A stretch of DNA of 64,000 bases, taken from positions 367,513-431,512 of the forward strand of contig NZ_LPNO01000002.1 of NCBI RefSeq assembly GCF_001952855.1, written 5' to 3'. The notes beneath the pieces were generated by a model. That model saw only the letters and a program-made list of their open reading frames with translations, did not search any database and was not told the origin of the DNA. Within the stretch, counting starts at the first letter, position 1, and every line of letters starts with the position of its first letter. The translations under genes were made by a program, and so were the position numbers. Of this stretch, positions 34,090-41,697 are shown piece by piece. This stretch comes from Pseudomonas sp. ATCC PTA-122608 (GTDB lineage Bacteria; Pseudomonadota; Gammaproteobacteria; Pseudomonadales; Pseudomonadaceae).

Positions 34090-35499
34090 TTAAAAGATCG
34101 CGTAGGTGTAGTTGAGGATCAGGCGGGTTTGATCCTGGTCAGCAGTGCCGGTGTTATGGCCGTGGTAGCTACCGGTACGGAAGGTGGTACCGAAGCCTTT
34201 CAGCGGGCCTGCTTGCACGACGTAATCCAGACGGAAATCGGTTTCGCGTTCCGACTGATCGCTGCCGCCGGCAACCTTGGACTTGATGTCGCTACCGTTG
34301 AGGTAGGCAATCGAGGCTTTCAAGCCAGGCACCAGGGTTCTGAAGTCATACAGGTACTGACCGAAATTGACCTGCTCTCCCGCACGGGAGAACTGCCCAA
34401 CCACCGCGTCGGTGAACAGGTAGAAGTCTGAGCCCGCCGCGCCTTGTGCGGTGGGGTCGGCGATGCTGCCCTGGTTGACCCAGACGAAGCCGCCGTCATC
34501 GCTTACGCCAATGTGGCCGAGCATCAACTGGCTGCCACCCAACTGGTAGGTGAATGCAGCACTGTAGGTTTTGTTGTCGACTTCACCGGCGTGCTTGGCA
34601 TAGCCACCGTTGTTGTTGAACGCGTAGCCAGCCGAACCGTTTTTGCCGTCGCTGGTGCTGTCGAAATAGCGCAGGTCGGTCTTGAACGATTGGTCATTGC
34701 CCAACGGCAGTACGTGCACCAGGCCGAAATAGTTCTGTTTGTAGAAGTCTTCAAGGTCGGCGTAGTAGTACTGCAACGTCAGGTTTTTAGCGATGACGTT
34801 GTCAGAAGACCCAAACGGCTGGTAGTCAACGCCGCCGAAACGGAAGCTGTCGCTGTCACGCGTCGCACCGGCGACGCTCAGGCCAGTGGAGTTACTCGAT
34901 GCACGGCCTTCAGCCTTGTTCAGCTCGCCACCGGTGAAGGTGACGTTAGGAATGTCCTTGGAGGTCAGGATACCGCCGTCGAATGTTTGCGGTGCGGCAC
35001 GGCTATCGTTGGACACCAGGATCGGCAGGATCGGCGCCAAACCACCGCCCACGTGCAATTCAGTCTGGGAAATACGGAATTTAACGTTGCCGGCTGCGCG
35101 ACCGAAGCTGTCAGCAGGCTCGGTGCCGTTGTTCTTGACCGGGAAGAAGCTGTTGCCGTTACCCGACAGGCCGGCACCCGCTGCGTGGCCATCACCACCG
35201 TCAAGACGCAACGCGCCGAAAGCCATCACGTCGAACCCGACGCCTACGGTGCCTTGGGTATAGCCGGATTTGTAGTCGAAACGCAGTACTTGAGCCGCCT
35301 CGCGCAGGTCGTTCGCGGTGCCGGAGTGAACGTCGGCGTTGTAGTACATGGTGCGCGAACTGATCGACGAGTGACTGTCTTCGAGAAAGCCGCTATGACC
35401 GTTGCCCGTGCCGAGTGAACCAAGCCCAAAGTCATCTGCGCAGGCCTGTTGTGCGAGGACAGCCGCGGTGATAGCCAAAGCTAATGTAGAGAGTTTCAT
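34090..35499 (-). CDS. OprD-family outer-membrane porin
   Basis: 469 residues with a signal peptide (MKLSTLALAITAAVLAQQACA). The mature start DDFGLGSLG...GFLEDSHSSISSRTMYYN is an OprD-family signature, and the chain ends in phenylalanine (NYTYAIF), as required for outer-membrane insertion. OprD porins carry basic amino acids, carboxylates or aromatic acids; the substrate cannot be told from sequence. Monocistronic, with its own terminator. An amino acid permease gene lies upstream in the same orientation. Confidence 0.93.
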   Translation of the reverse strand: MKLSTLALAITAAVLAQQACADDFGLGSLGTGNGHSGFLEDSHSSISSRTMYYNADVHSGTANDLREAAQVLRFDYKSGYTQGTVGVGFDVMAFGALRLDGGDGHAAGAGLSGNGNSFFPVKNNGTEPADSFGRAAGNVKFRISQTELHVGGGLAPILPILVSNDSRAAPQTFDGGILTSKDIPNVTFTGGELNKAEGRASSNSTGLSVAGATRDSDSFRFGGVDYQPFGSSDNVIAKNLTLQYYYADLEDFYKQNYFGLVHVLPLGNDQSFKTDLRYFDSTSDGKNGSAGYAFNNNGGYAKHAGEVDNKTYSAAFTYQLGGSQLMLGHIGVSDDGGFVWVNQGSIADPTAQGAAGSDFYLFTDAVVGQFSRAGEQVNFGQYLYDFRTLVPGLKASIAYLNGSDIKSKVAGGSDQSERETDFRLDYVVQAGPLKGFGTTFRTGSYHGHNTGTADQDQTRLILNYTYAIF

Positions 35500-35642
35500 T
35501 TACTGCGCCCCTGTGAACATTATTTTTTTACTGTCCTTCGAGCGAATACCGTTGCGGCCCTGCAAACGCTGCGGATTGTGGCATGGGGCTTATGGCGCAG
35601 AATGTGAAATCTTTGTCATGTGGTGATGAAAAAACCGTCATG

Positions 35643-35669
35643 AAAAGGCCGTAAAAGACGGCCTTTTTT
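35643..35669. terminator. Bidirectional terminator
   Basis: AAAAGGCCGT-AAAAG-ACGGCCTTTT followed by two T on the plus strand; on the minus strand the stem itself ends in four T. It lies 35 bases after the permease stop and should end that transcript. Confidence 0.85.
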
Positions 35670-35703
35670 GAGGCTTGAGTGCCCGTGAGTGGTATGACGA
35701 CTG

Positions 35704-37113
35704 CTAGAGCGCTGCGCGCTGATCAGGCTGAAGTCGGCTGCGAAAATGCGAAAATTGGTAGGCAACTGCCAGCCACACAAACCACGCAGGCATCACGCAA
35801 AGGGCCAGCCGCGTGTCTGGTCGCAGTGCCAGCAGGCAAAGTACAAACGCCATGAACCCAAGTGAAACCCAGGCCATCGGTACGCCACCGGGCATTTTGT
35901 AGAGGGATTTTGCGTGCAGCTCCGGTCGTTTTTTACGATAGGCAATGTAGGACGCCAGGATGGTCGACCAGGTAAAAATCACTAGGATCGCCGAAACGGT
36001 GGAGACGATGGTAAAGGCCGTCATCACTTCCGGGACTATAAAGAGCAGCAACAAGCCCAGCAACATCAGGAAGGTGGTAAACGCCAGGCTGATAAACGGC
36101 ACGCTGTGTTTCGACAGGCGCCGGAAGATTCCCGGTGCATCACCCAGGTCCGCCAAACCAAACAGCATCCGACTGGCCGAAAACACCCCGCTGTTGGCCG
36201 ACGACGCCGCTGACGTCAGCACCACAAAATTCACAATCCCGGCGGCGGCGGGAAAGCCGGCCACCAGGAACAGCTCGACAAACGGACTCTTGCTCGGCGA
36301 CACCTGCTGCCAGGACGTCACCGCGATGATGCACGCCAGGGCCAGCACGTAGAACAGGATGATCCGCAGCGGAATCGAGTTGATCGCCTTGGGCAGCGTC
36401 TTCTCCGGCGAGCGGGTTTCCGCCGCCGCCGTACCGATCAACTCAGTGCCGGCAAACGAAAAGATCGCCATCTGAAACCCGGCAAAGAACCCGAACAAGC
36501 CATTAGGAAACGCCGCCTGCTTATCCAGCAAATGGTTGAGGGAAGCCGTGACGCCAGTGGGCGAAACAAACGAGCTGGCAATCAGCACCACGCTCACGCT
36601 GATCAAGGTCACCACGGCGATGATCTTGATGATCGCGAACCAGAACTCCACCTCACCAAACAGCCGTACCGTCAGCACATTCAGCGCAAACAGGGTCAGC
36701 AGCATGGCGATCGCCGGGATCCAGGCCGGCACATCCGGAAACCAGTACTGGAAAAAGCCCCCGACCACCACCGCATCCCCCACCACCGCTACGCTCCAGC
36801 TCAGCCAATACGACCAGCCGAGAAAAAACGCCGCACGCGGCCCCAGATAGGCACCGGCAAAGTCGGCGAAGCTCTTGAAGTTCAGGTTGGATAACAGCAG
36901 CTCGCCCATGGCGCGCATCACGAAATACACAAACAGCCCGATGATCATGTAGATCAGGATGATCGAGGTGCCGGACAGCGCAATAATCTTGCCCGAGCCC
37001 ATAAACAGGCCGGTGCCAATCGCACCGCCCATGGCCATCAGTTGGATATGTCGGTTATTGAGGGTGCGTTGCAAAGCGGGCTTTTCAATAAGCCCGGGCG
37101 CGGTTGTTTTCAT
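35704..37113 (-). CDS. APC-family amino acid permease (AAT type)
   Basis: 469 residues, 12 helices. LNNRHIQLMAMGGAIGTGLFMGSGK at the N-terminus and FSFAGTELIGTAAAETRSPEKTLPKAI are hallmarks of the AAT group (CycA, GabP, LysP). Closest in style to the D-serine/D-alanine/glycine transporter. It starts 77 bases after the polyamine amidohydrolase gene on the same strand, so import may be linked to amine or polyamine metabolism. Confidence 0.9.
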   Translation of the reverse strand: MKTTAPGLIEKPALQRTLNNRHIQLMAMGGAIGTGLFMGSGKIIALSGTSIILIYMIIGLFVYFVMRAMGELLLSNLNFKSFADFAGAYLGPRAAFFLGWSYWLSWSVAVVGDAVVVGGFFQYWFPDVPAWIPAIAMLLTLFALNVLTVRLFGEVEFWFAIIKIIAVVTLISVSVVLIASSFVSPTGVTASLNHLLDKQAAFPNGLFGFFAGFQMAIFSFAGTELIGTAAAETRSPEKTLPKAINSIPLRIILFYVLALACIIAVTSWQQVSPSKSPFVELFLVAGFPAAAGIVNFVVLTSAASSANSGVFSASRMLFGLADLGDAPGIFRRLSKHSVPFISLAFTTFLMLLGLLLLFIVPEVMTAFTIVSTVSAILVIFTWSTILASYIAYRKKRPELHAKSLYKMPGGVPMAWVSLGFMAFVLCLLALRPDTRLALCVMPAWFVWLAVAYQFSHFRSRLQPDQRAAL

Positions 37114-37190
37114 CACAAAACCTCTTGTTATGTTTTTGAGTTTTGGCAGAAAAAAGTCAGGCGTTTTTTATTGTTGAAATGGCATCGGGA

Positions 37191-38225
37191 TCAGGCTTGT
37201 TTGTTCTCGAAACCATGCAGCACGTTGACGGCATTGATGCCGATTTCATCGACCATGTAGCCGCCTTCCATCACAAACAGGGTGGGCACGCCGACGCTGG
37301 CGATGATCTCGCCAATGCCCAGGAAGTCGCGGCTTTCGAGGAGGAAATGGCTGATGGGATCGTCCTTGAAGGTGTCGACGCCGAGGGAGATCACCAACAC
37401 TTCCGGCGAGAACTTTCGCAGTTGGATGCAGGCGTCGAGCAACGCGTCTCTATAGGTGCTCCAACCGGTGTTTTTTACCAGCGGATAGTTGAGGTTGAAC
37501 CCCTCGCCCGCCCCTGCGCCGTGCTCGGCACTGAAGCCCGAATAGTAGGGATACGACACGGACGGTTCGCCATGCAGCGAGACGAACATCACGTCACTAC
37601 GGTCGTAGAAAATGTTCTGCGTGCCATTGCCGTGGTGGAAATCCACGTCCAGCACCGCAACACGCTTGGCGCCTTGAGTGATCGCCTGTTGCGCTGCGAT
37701 GGCCGCGTTATTCAGGTAGCAATAACCGCCCATGTATTCCCGCGCCGCATGGTGGCCCGGTGGACGGCACAGGGCGAAGGCACTGTTGTGGCCTTCATCG
37801 ATCAACGCCAGGCCGGTGAGCGCGATATCGGCGCTGGTCTTCACCGCTTCCCAGGTGGTGCTGGTGATGGGCGAACCGGCGTCCATTGCGAAGAATCCGA
37901 GCTTGCCGTCAATAAATTCCGGCACCTGCTCATTGGCCAAGTCACGCACCGGCCACACCAGCGGCAACGCATCATGGGCCCGGCCGATGGCGGTCCATTC
38001 AGCCCAGGCGGTTTCCAGGAAAGACACGTAGCGTTCACTGTGGGCGTTGACGTAACAGGCCCGGTCAAACTTGCGCGGGACGATAATATCGCCCAGGCCC
38101 ACATGCTTGACCCGGTCACGCACGGTGTCGGCCCGGCTGGGTTGTTCGAAGGACGGCTTGAGCACGCCATCCTTGAGTTCGGTGCCATGGTGCAAACGAT
38201 GAGAGTCGCTAAAAACAGTCAACAT
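37191..38225 (-). CDS. Acetylpolyamine amidohydrolase (histone deacetylase fold)
   Basis: 344 residues from ATG 38225, behind GGTGGA; another ATG nine bases earlier lacks a ribosome site. The active site is complete: His158-His159 (RPPGHHAA), zinc ligands Asp195 and His197 (DVDFHHGNG) and Asp284 (GVDTF), and Tyr323 (EGGYM). Pseudomonas homologues deacetylate acetylputrescine and acetylcadaverine. The neighbours (permease downstream, divergent Lrp regulator) suggest an amine-use unit. Confidence 0.9.
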   Translation of the reverse strand: MLTVFSDSHRLHHGTELKDGVLKPSFEQPSRADTVRDRVKHVGLGDIIVPRKFDRACYVNAHSERYVSFLETAWAEWTAIGRAHDALPLVWPVRDLANEQVPEFIDGKLGFFAMDAGSPITSTTWEAVKTSADIALTGLALIDEGHNSAFALCRPPGHHAAREYMGGYCYLNNAAIAAQQAITQGAKRVAVLDVDFHHGNGTQNIFYDRSDVMFVSLHGEPSVSYPYYSGFSAEHGAGAGEGFNLNYPLVKNTGWSTYRDALLDACIQLRKFSPEVLVISLGVDTFKDDPISHFLLESRDFLGIGEIIASVGVPTLFVMEGGYMVDEIGINAVNVLHGFENKQA

Positions 38226-38343
38226 AAAAGACATCCACCCGTGAAAGACAGGTGATTATTTTGTTCTGGCTGCGGTGGGCTTTCTTTGCTTTTACGTGCG
38301 CCGATGCTAGCGTAATCGGGTATTTTTACCCCAAAGAGCCGTC

Positions 38344-38844
38344 ATGAAGAAAAATAAAACCAAACAGGTCGCACTTGACGACACCGATCTCGCCATCCTC
38401 GCATTGCTGCAGGAAGACGCGAGTATCTCCAACGCCGAACTCAGCGAGCGCCTGTCCCTTAGCCTCACGCCGTGCTGGCGACGGCGTAAGCGACTGGAAG
38501 AAGAAGGCGTGATCAAGGACTACCAGGCCAACCTCGATCGGAAGATGCTGGGCCTGGAAATCATGGCGTTTGTGCACGTGCGGTTTGCGGTGCATTCCGA
38601 CCACACGCCGGAAGATTTTGAAGCAGTGATCAAGGAACTGCCGCAGGTGCAGGCGTGCCACAAGATCACCGGGGATGCGGATTATCTGTTGCAGGTGTTG
38701 GCGGAGGATCTGGATGCGTACAGCGATTTTGTGGAGAGCGTGTTGCGGCGACAGTTGGGGATTGCGTCGATTCAGTCGAGTTTGGCGTTAAGGGAGGTCA
38801 AGGCGACGAGTCGGGTGGCGATTCCTGGGCGGGTGGGAAAGTGA
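38344..38844 (+). CDS. Lrp/AsnC-family regulator
   Basis: 166 residues. HTH LDDTDLAILALLQEDASISNAELSERLSLSLTPCWRRRKRLEEEGVI followed by the RAM ligand domain (HVRFAVHSDHTPEDFEAVIKELPQVQACHKITGDADYLLQV). Divergent from the acetylpolyamine amidohydrolase gene across about 118 bases; probable regulator of it and the permease. Confidence 0.92.
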   Translation: MKKNKTKQVALDDTDLAILALLQEDASISNAELSERLSLSLTPCWRRRKRLEEEGVIKDYQANLDRKMLGLEIMAFVHVRFAVHSDHTPEDFEAVIKELPQVQACHKITGDADYLLQVLAEDLDAYSDFVESVLRRQLGIASIQSSLALREVKATSRVAIPGRVGK

Positions 38845-38977
38845 TCCAGTGGGAAATCAGCTTTTGTTTTCTATGCCGGCGACCCTAGGCCAGAGCCGCG
38901 ATGGATGTGATTGGCCAGCGCTTGCAGGAAACGGTTGAGGCCGCAACCGAGTCGGCAACCCAGCAACACAAAACGAC

Positions 38978-39158
38978 TGTGGCGAGGGGGCTTGTCCCCC
39001 GTTGGGCTGCGTAGCAGTCCTGTTTTTGGGGGCGCTTCGCACCCCAGCGGGAGCAAGCTCCCTCGCCACGGGGTAAGTGGTTTTATGCCAGGGCATGATG
39101 TTGGACGGATTGCCGGGGCTGCTGCGCAGCCCAACGGGGGACAAGCCCCCTCGCCACA
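38978..39158. repeat. Composite REPIN: three REP half-elements of two types
   Basis: An outer pair GGCGAGGGGGCTTGTCCCC (from 38978) and its complement (to 39158) encloses one half of the other type, GGGAGCAAGCTCCCTCGCCAC (39041-39069). The outer pair lacks an adjacent partner, so the inner half looks inserted or recombined. Together they fill most of the 344-base gap between the Lrp gene and the hydrolase gene. Confidence 0.85.
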
Positions 39159-39188
39159 GGTTGTGTGTTGTCCGAAGATATGTGACGG

Positions 39189-40226
39189 CTAGCGCAGGGA
39201 TTGCTGCAAAAACTCGCTGATTAAGCTGAGTATCTGTTGCTGAATCTGCGGCTTGGGACGGGCGCCCTTGGCATCCAGGCAGATGAAGCCTTCGCCGGGG
39301 TCGCTCTGTTCAATTCGCTCCACCGCGCCCGGCTTGCACAGGGGCAGGAAGCTGAAGTGCGTGGCGTCGCTGATTTCCACGTAGCGCGAAGTCTTCTGCG
39401 GCAGGCGTTTGGCCAAGTCGGCCGACTCCAGCGCTGCGGGCAATTCCGGGGACGGCGTGCCCGCCGCAATCACCAGCGTGGGGCGGTTAAGCGCCGCCAG
39501 GCTTTCGTCGCTGAAGCCGCGGGCGAAGCCCAGGTCCAGGGAGACGATGGCGGCCACACGCTTGTCGCTCAAGTCCTCGGCCAGGCGCTGTTTGGCCTGC
39601 TCCGTGCGACCCACCTCGATCAGGTCGTACGCTTTGCAAGGGGCGATCTCGGGATGCACTTTGCAATCCTCGGTGAAGCGCTGCGGGTCGAAGCGTGCGC
39701 CGCCAACTTCCATCGCGGTCCAGCCACCGAGGGAATGCCCCACTACCGCGATCCTGTGGTCGGCCACCGCGCCAAAACGCTTGGGCTGGGCGATCACGGC
39801 ATCAATCACCCGATGGATATCCAGGGGACGTTTCCATAGCTCGGAGGCCGCAGGCTGGGTGCGGTCCTTGCTGGTGGTGCCGGGGTGGTTGGGTGAGGCG
39901 ACGATGTAACCCTGCCCGGCCAACGCACTGGCGAGCCACGATTGGTTGATCCAGTTGCCAAAGATGCCGTGGGAGATCACCACCAGCGGATGCTCACCGG
40001 CAGCCGGCGTGGCGTCCTTCAAGGCGGGTGCGCCGACAAACACCGGATTGTCAGCAATCAGTTCTGGTGTGCCGGAAGCATGGGTCGGGTACCACACCGC
40101 CACCTGCAACGGCCTGCCGTGCTCCGCGTCGGGAATCACTATTTCCTGGAAACCGATCCGAACCTCATTGGCCTGGGCCAGACCGGTTACAACCGTCAAC
40201 AACAGCGCAGCACACAGCGTTTTCAT
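39189..40226 (-). CDS. Exported alpha/beta hydrolase, dienelactone hydrolase-like
   Basis: 345 residues from ATG 40226, with a signal peptide (MKTLCAALLLTVVTGLAQA). Nucleophile elbow VVGHSLGGW gives Ser; HPLVVISHGIFGN is the oxyanion-hole strand; DATHFSF the His. Resembles platelet-activating factor acetylhydrolase/dienelactone hydrolase-like periplasmic enzymes that act on lipids or polyester fragments. The frame is open far upstream (to 40604), but only the ATG at 40226 gives a signal sequence. Confidence 0.88.
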   Translation of the reverse strand: MKTLCAALLLTVVTGLAQANEVRIGFQEIVIPDAEHGRPLQVAVWYPTHASGTPELIADNPVFVGAPALKDATPAAGEHPLVVISHGIFGNWINQSWLASALAGQGYIVASPNHPGTTSKDRTQPAASELWKRPLDIHRVIDAVIAQPKRFGAVADHRIAVVGHSLGGWTAMEVGGARFDPQRFTEDCKVHPEIAPCKAYDLIEVGRTEQAKQRLAEDLSDKRVAAIVSLDLGFARGFSDESLAALNRPTLVIAAGTPSPELPAALESADLAKRLPQKTSRYVEISDATHFSFLPLCKPGAVERIEQSDPGEGFICLDAKGARPKPQIQQQILSLISEFLQQSLR

Positions 40227-40341
40227 CCTTGAGTTCCCTAAGTGGCTAAGCGCCATATTCTTGCACAGTATCGACAGCCCTGCGTCCATGACAGTAACCT
40301 GCCTCACTGATGAGGAAAGCCACGTATCCAGGGAGCGCAGC

Positions 40342-40923
40342 ATGGGCATTTTTGATCGTCTGTTTGGTGGGCGCTTTACCATGCCGCCGCCCGAGGAAAC
40401 CAACGCCAGCCATGCCGCAATCATGCGAGAGATGCGCCCTCCCGAATTCGCGCAGCAGAAGCAGGCGCTCAAAACACTGACCCAAACGCTGCTGGCCCGT
40501 GCACCGGAAGAGGAAAGCGCCAGGCTGGTCAGGCGAGTGCTGCGCCAGTACGCCGTCCGGCAAGACGCAGCCACGGCACTGTCGTTGGGTTTGCTTGAAG
40601 ACACCCGCGGACAGAAACTCGACTACCTGACGCTGCTGGCGGTCGATTGGCGTGGGTATGACAGCTTTGAATACCTCGCGCCCTACCTGGCAAGTGCCAG
40701 CGGCGTGCAAGAACCTTACGTCTACGTGCATGACGGCAAGTCATCAATGGCTGAGGTGCTGGGCCGTTTCGACCAATGGCTGGCTCGATTCGGCAAGCGT
40801 TACGTCCACCTGGACTCGGGAGATGACGACTTCCAGGGCTTTATCATCGATGCTGAACAGGTCGAAGCAACCATTGAGTTGGCGCGTGTAGCGGGTATCA
40901 ACACCCGTCTCGAGAGCTTCTGA
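40342..40923 (+). CDS. Uncharacterised protein (possibly DUF6630-like)
   Basis: 193 residues from ATG 40342 (MGIFDRLFGGRFTMPPPEE), with GGGAG upstream. Mostly helical N-terminal half; the second half (AVDWRGYDSFEYLAPYLASASGV, DDDFQGFIIDAEQVEATIELARVAGI) looks like a small alpha/beta domain. I recall similar Pseudomonas proteins listed as unknown. No signal peptide. The LysE gene follows 16 bases downstream. Confidence 0.7.
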   Translation: MGIFDRLFGGRFTMPPPEETNASHAAIMREMRPPEFAQQKQALKTLTQTLLARAPEEESARLVRRVLRQYAVRQDAATALSLGLLEDTRGQKLDYLTLLAVDWRGYDSFEYLAPYLASASGVQEPYVYVHDGKSSMAEVLGRFDQWLARFGKRYVHLDSGDDDFQGFIIDAEQVEATIELARVAGINTRLESF

Positions 40924-40939
40924 TTTCAGGTAACTATCC

Positions 40940-41560
40940 ATGTCCATCACCGATAACCTGCTGGCCTTTACCTTCGCCGCCACACTGCTGACGCTGACTC
41001 CAGGGCTGGACACGGCCCTGGTGCTGCGCACTGCAACCGTCGAGGGCAAGCAGCAAGCGCTGCGCGCCACCCTGGGCATCAACGCCGGTTGTTTGTTGTG
41101 GGGTGCAGCGGTGGCCTTTGGGCTGGGGGCGCTGATTGCCGTGTCCGAGGTGGCCTTCAACGTCTTGAAGTATTGCGGCGCCGCTTACCTGGCCTGGCTG
41201 GGCCTGAACATGCTGATGCGTCCGCGCAGCTCGCTGGCGCCCGTCGAGGCCGACGGAAAACCCGGTGCCAACTGGTTCTTGAAGGGCATGATGGGCAACG
41301 TGCTCAACCCCAAGATCGGGATTTTCTACGTGTCTTTCCTGCCGCAGTTCATTCCCCAGGGGCATTCCCTGGTGGCCTGGACGTTCGGCCTGGTGAGCAT
41401 CCATGTGGTGATCAGCCTGATCTGGGCACTGATACTGATCGGCGCCACGCAGCCACTCGCCGGCGTGCTGCGGCGCGAAAAGGTGATCAAGTGGATGGAC
41501 CGCACCACCGGCATGATTTTTGTGCTGTTCGCAGTCCGGCTGGCGTTCAGCAAGCGCTGA
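40940..41560 (+). CDS. LysE/RhtB-family exporter
   Basis: 206 residues, six helices. TLTPGLDTALVLRTATVEGKQQALRATLGINAGCLLWG is the family signature and GNVLNPKIGIFYVSFLPQF the conserved central motif. Exports an amino acid or homoserine lactone-like compound. Same orientation as the uncharacterised gene before it. Confidence 0.9.
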   Translation: MSITDNLLAFTFAATLLTLTPGLDTALVLRTATVEGKQQALRATLGINAGCLLWGAAVAFGLGALIAVSEVAFNVLKYCGAAYLAWLGLNMLMRPRSSLAPVEADGKPGANWFLKGMMGNVLNPKIGIFYVSFLPQFIPQGHSLVAWTFGLVSIHVVISLIWALILIGATQPLAGVLRREKVIKWMDRTTGMIFVLFAVRLAFSKR

Positions 41561-41569
41561 GGTCAGCGT

Positions 41570-41662
41570 GTGGCGAGGGGGGCTTGTCCCCGGCTGGGCT
41601 GCGCAGCGGCCCCAAAAAAAGGACTGCTACGCAGTCCAACGGGGGACAAGCCCCCTCGCCAC
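41570..41662. repeat. REPIN (GTGGCGAGGGGGCTTGTCCCC type)
   Basis: Arms GTGGCGAGGGGGGCTTGTCC (from 41570) and GGACAAGCCCCCTCGCCAC (to 41662), loop with CCCCAAAAAAAGG. Between the convergent LysE and YcaO genes; the A-run can serve as a terminator for the minus-strand gene. Confidence 0.92.
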
Positions 41663-41697
41663 AACAAGCCCTCTCACCACAGGTACGGTGTTAGCTT

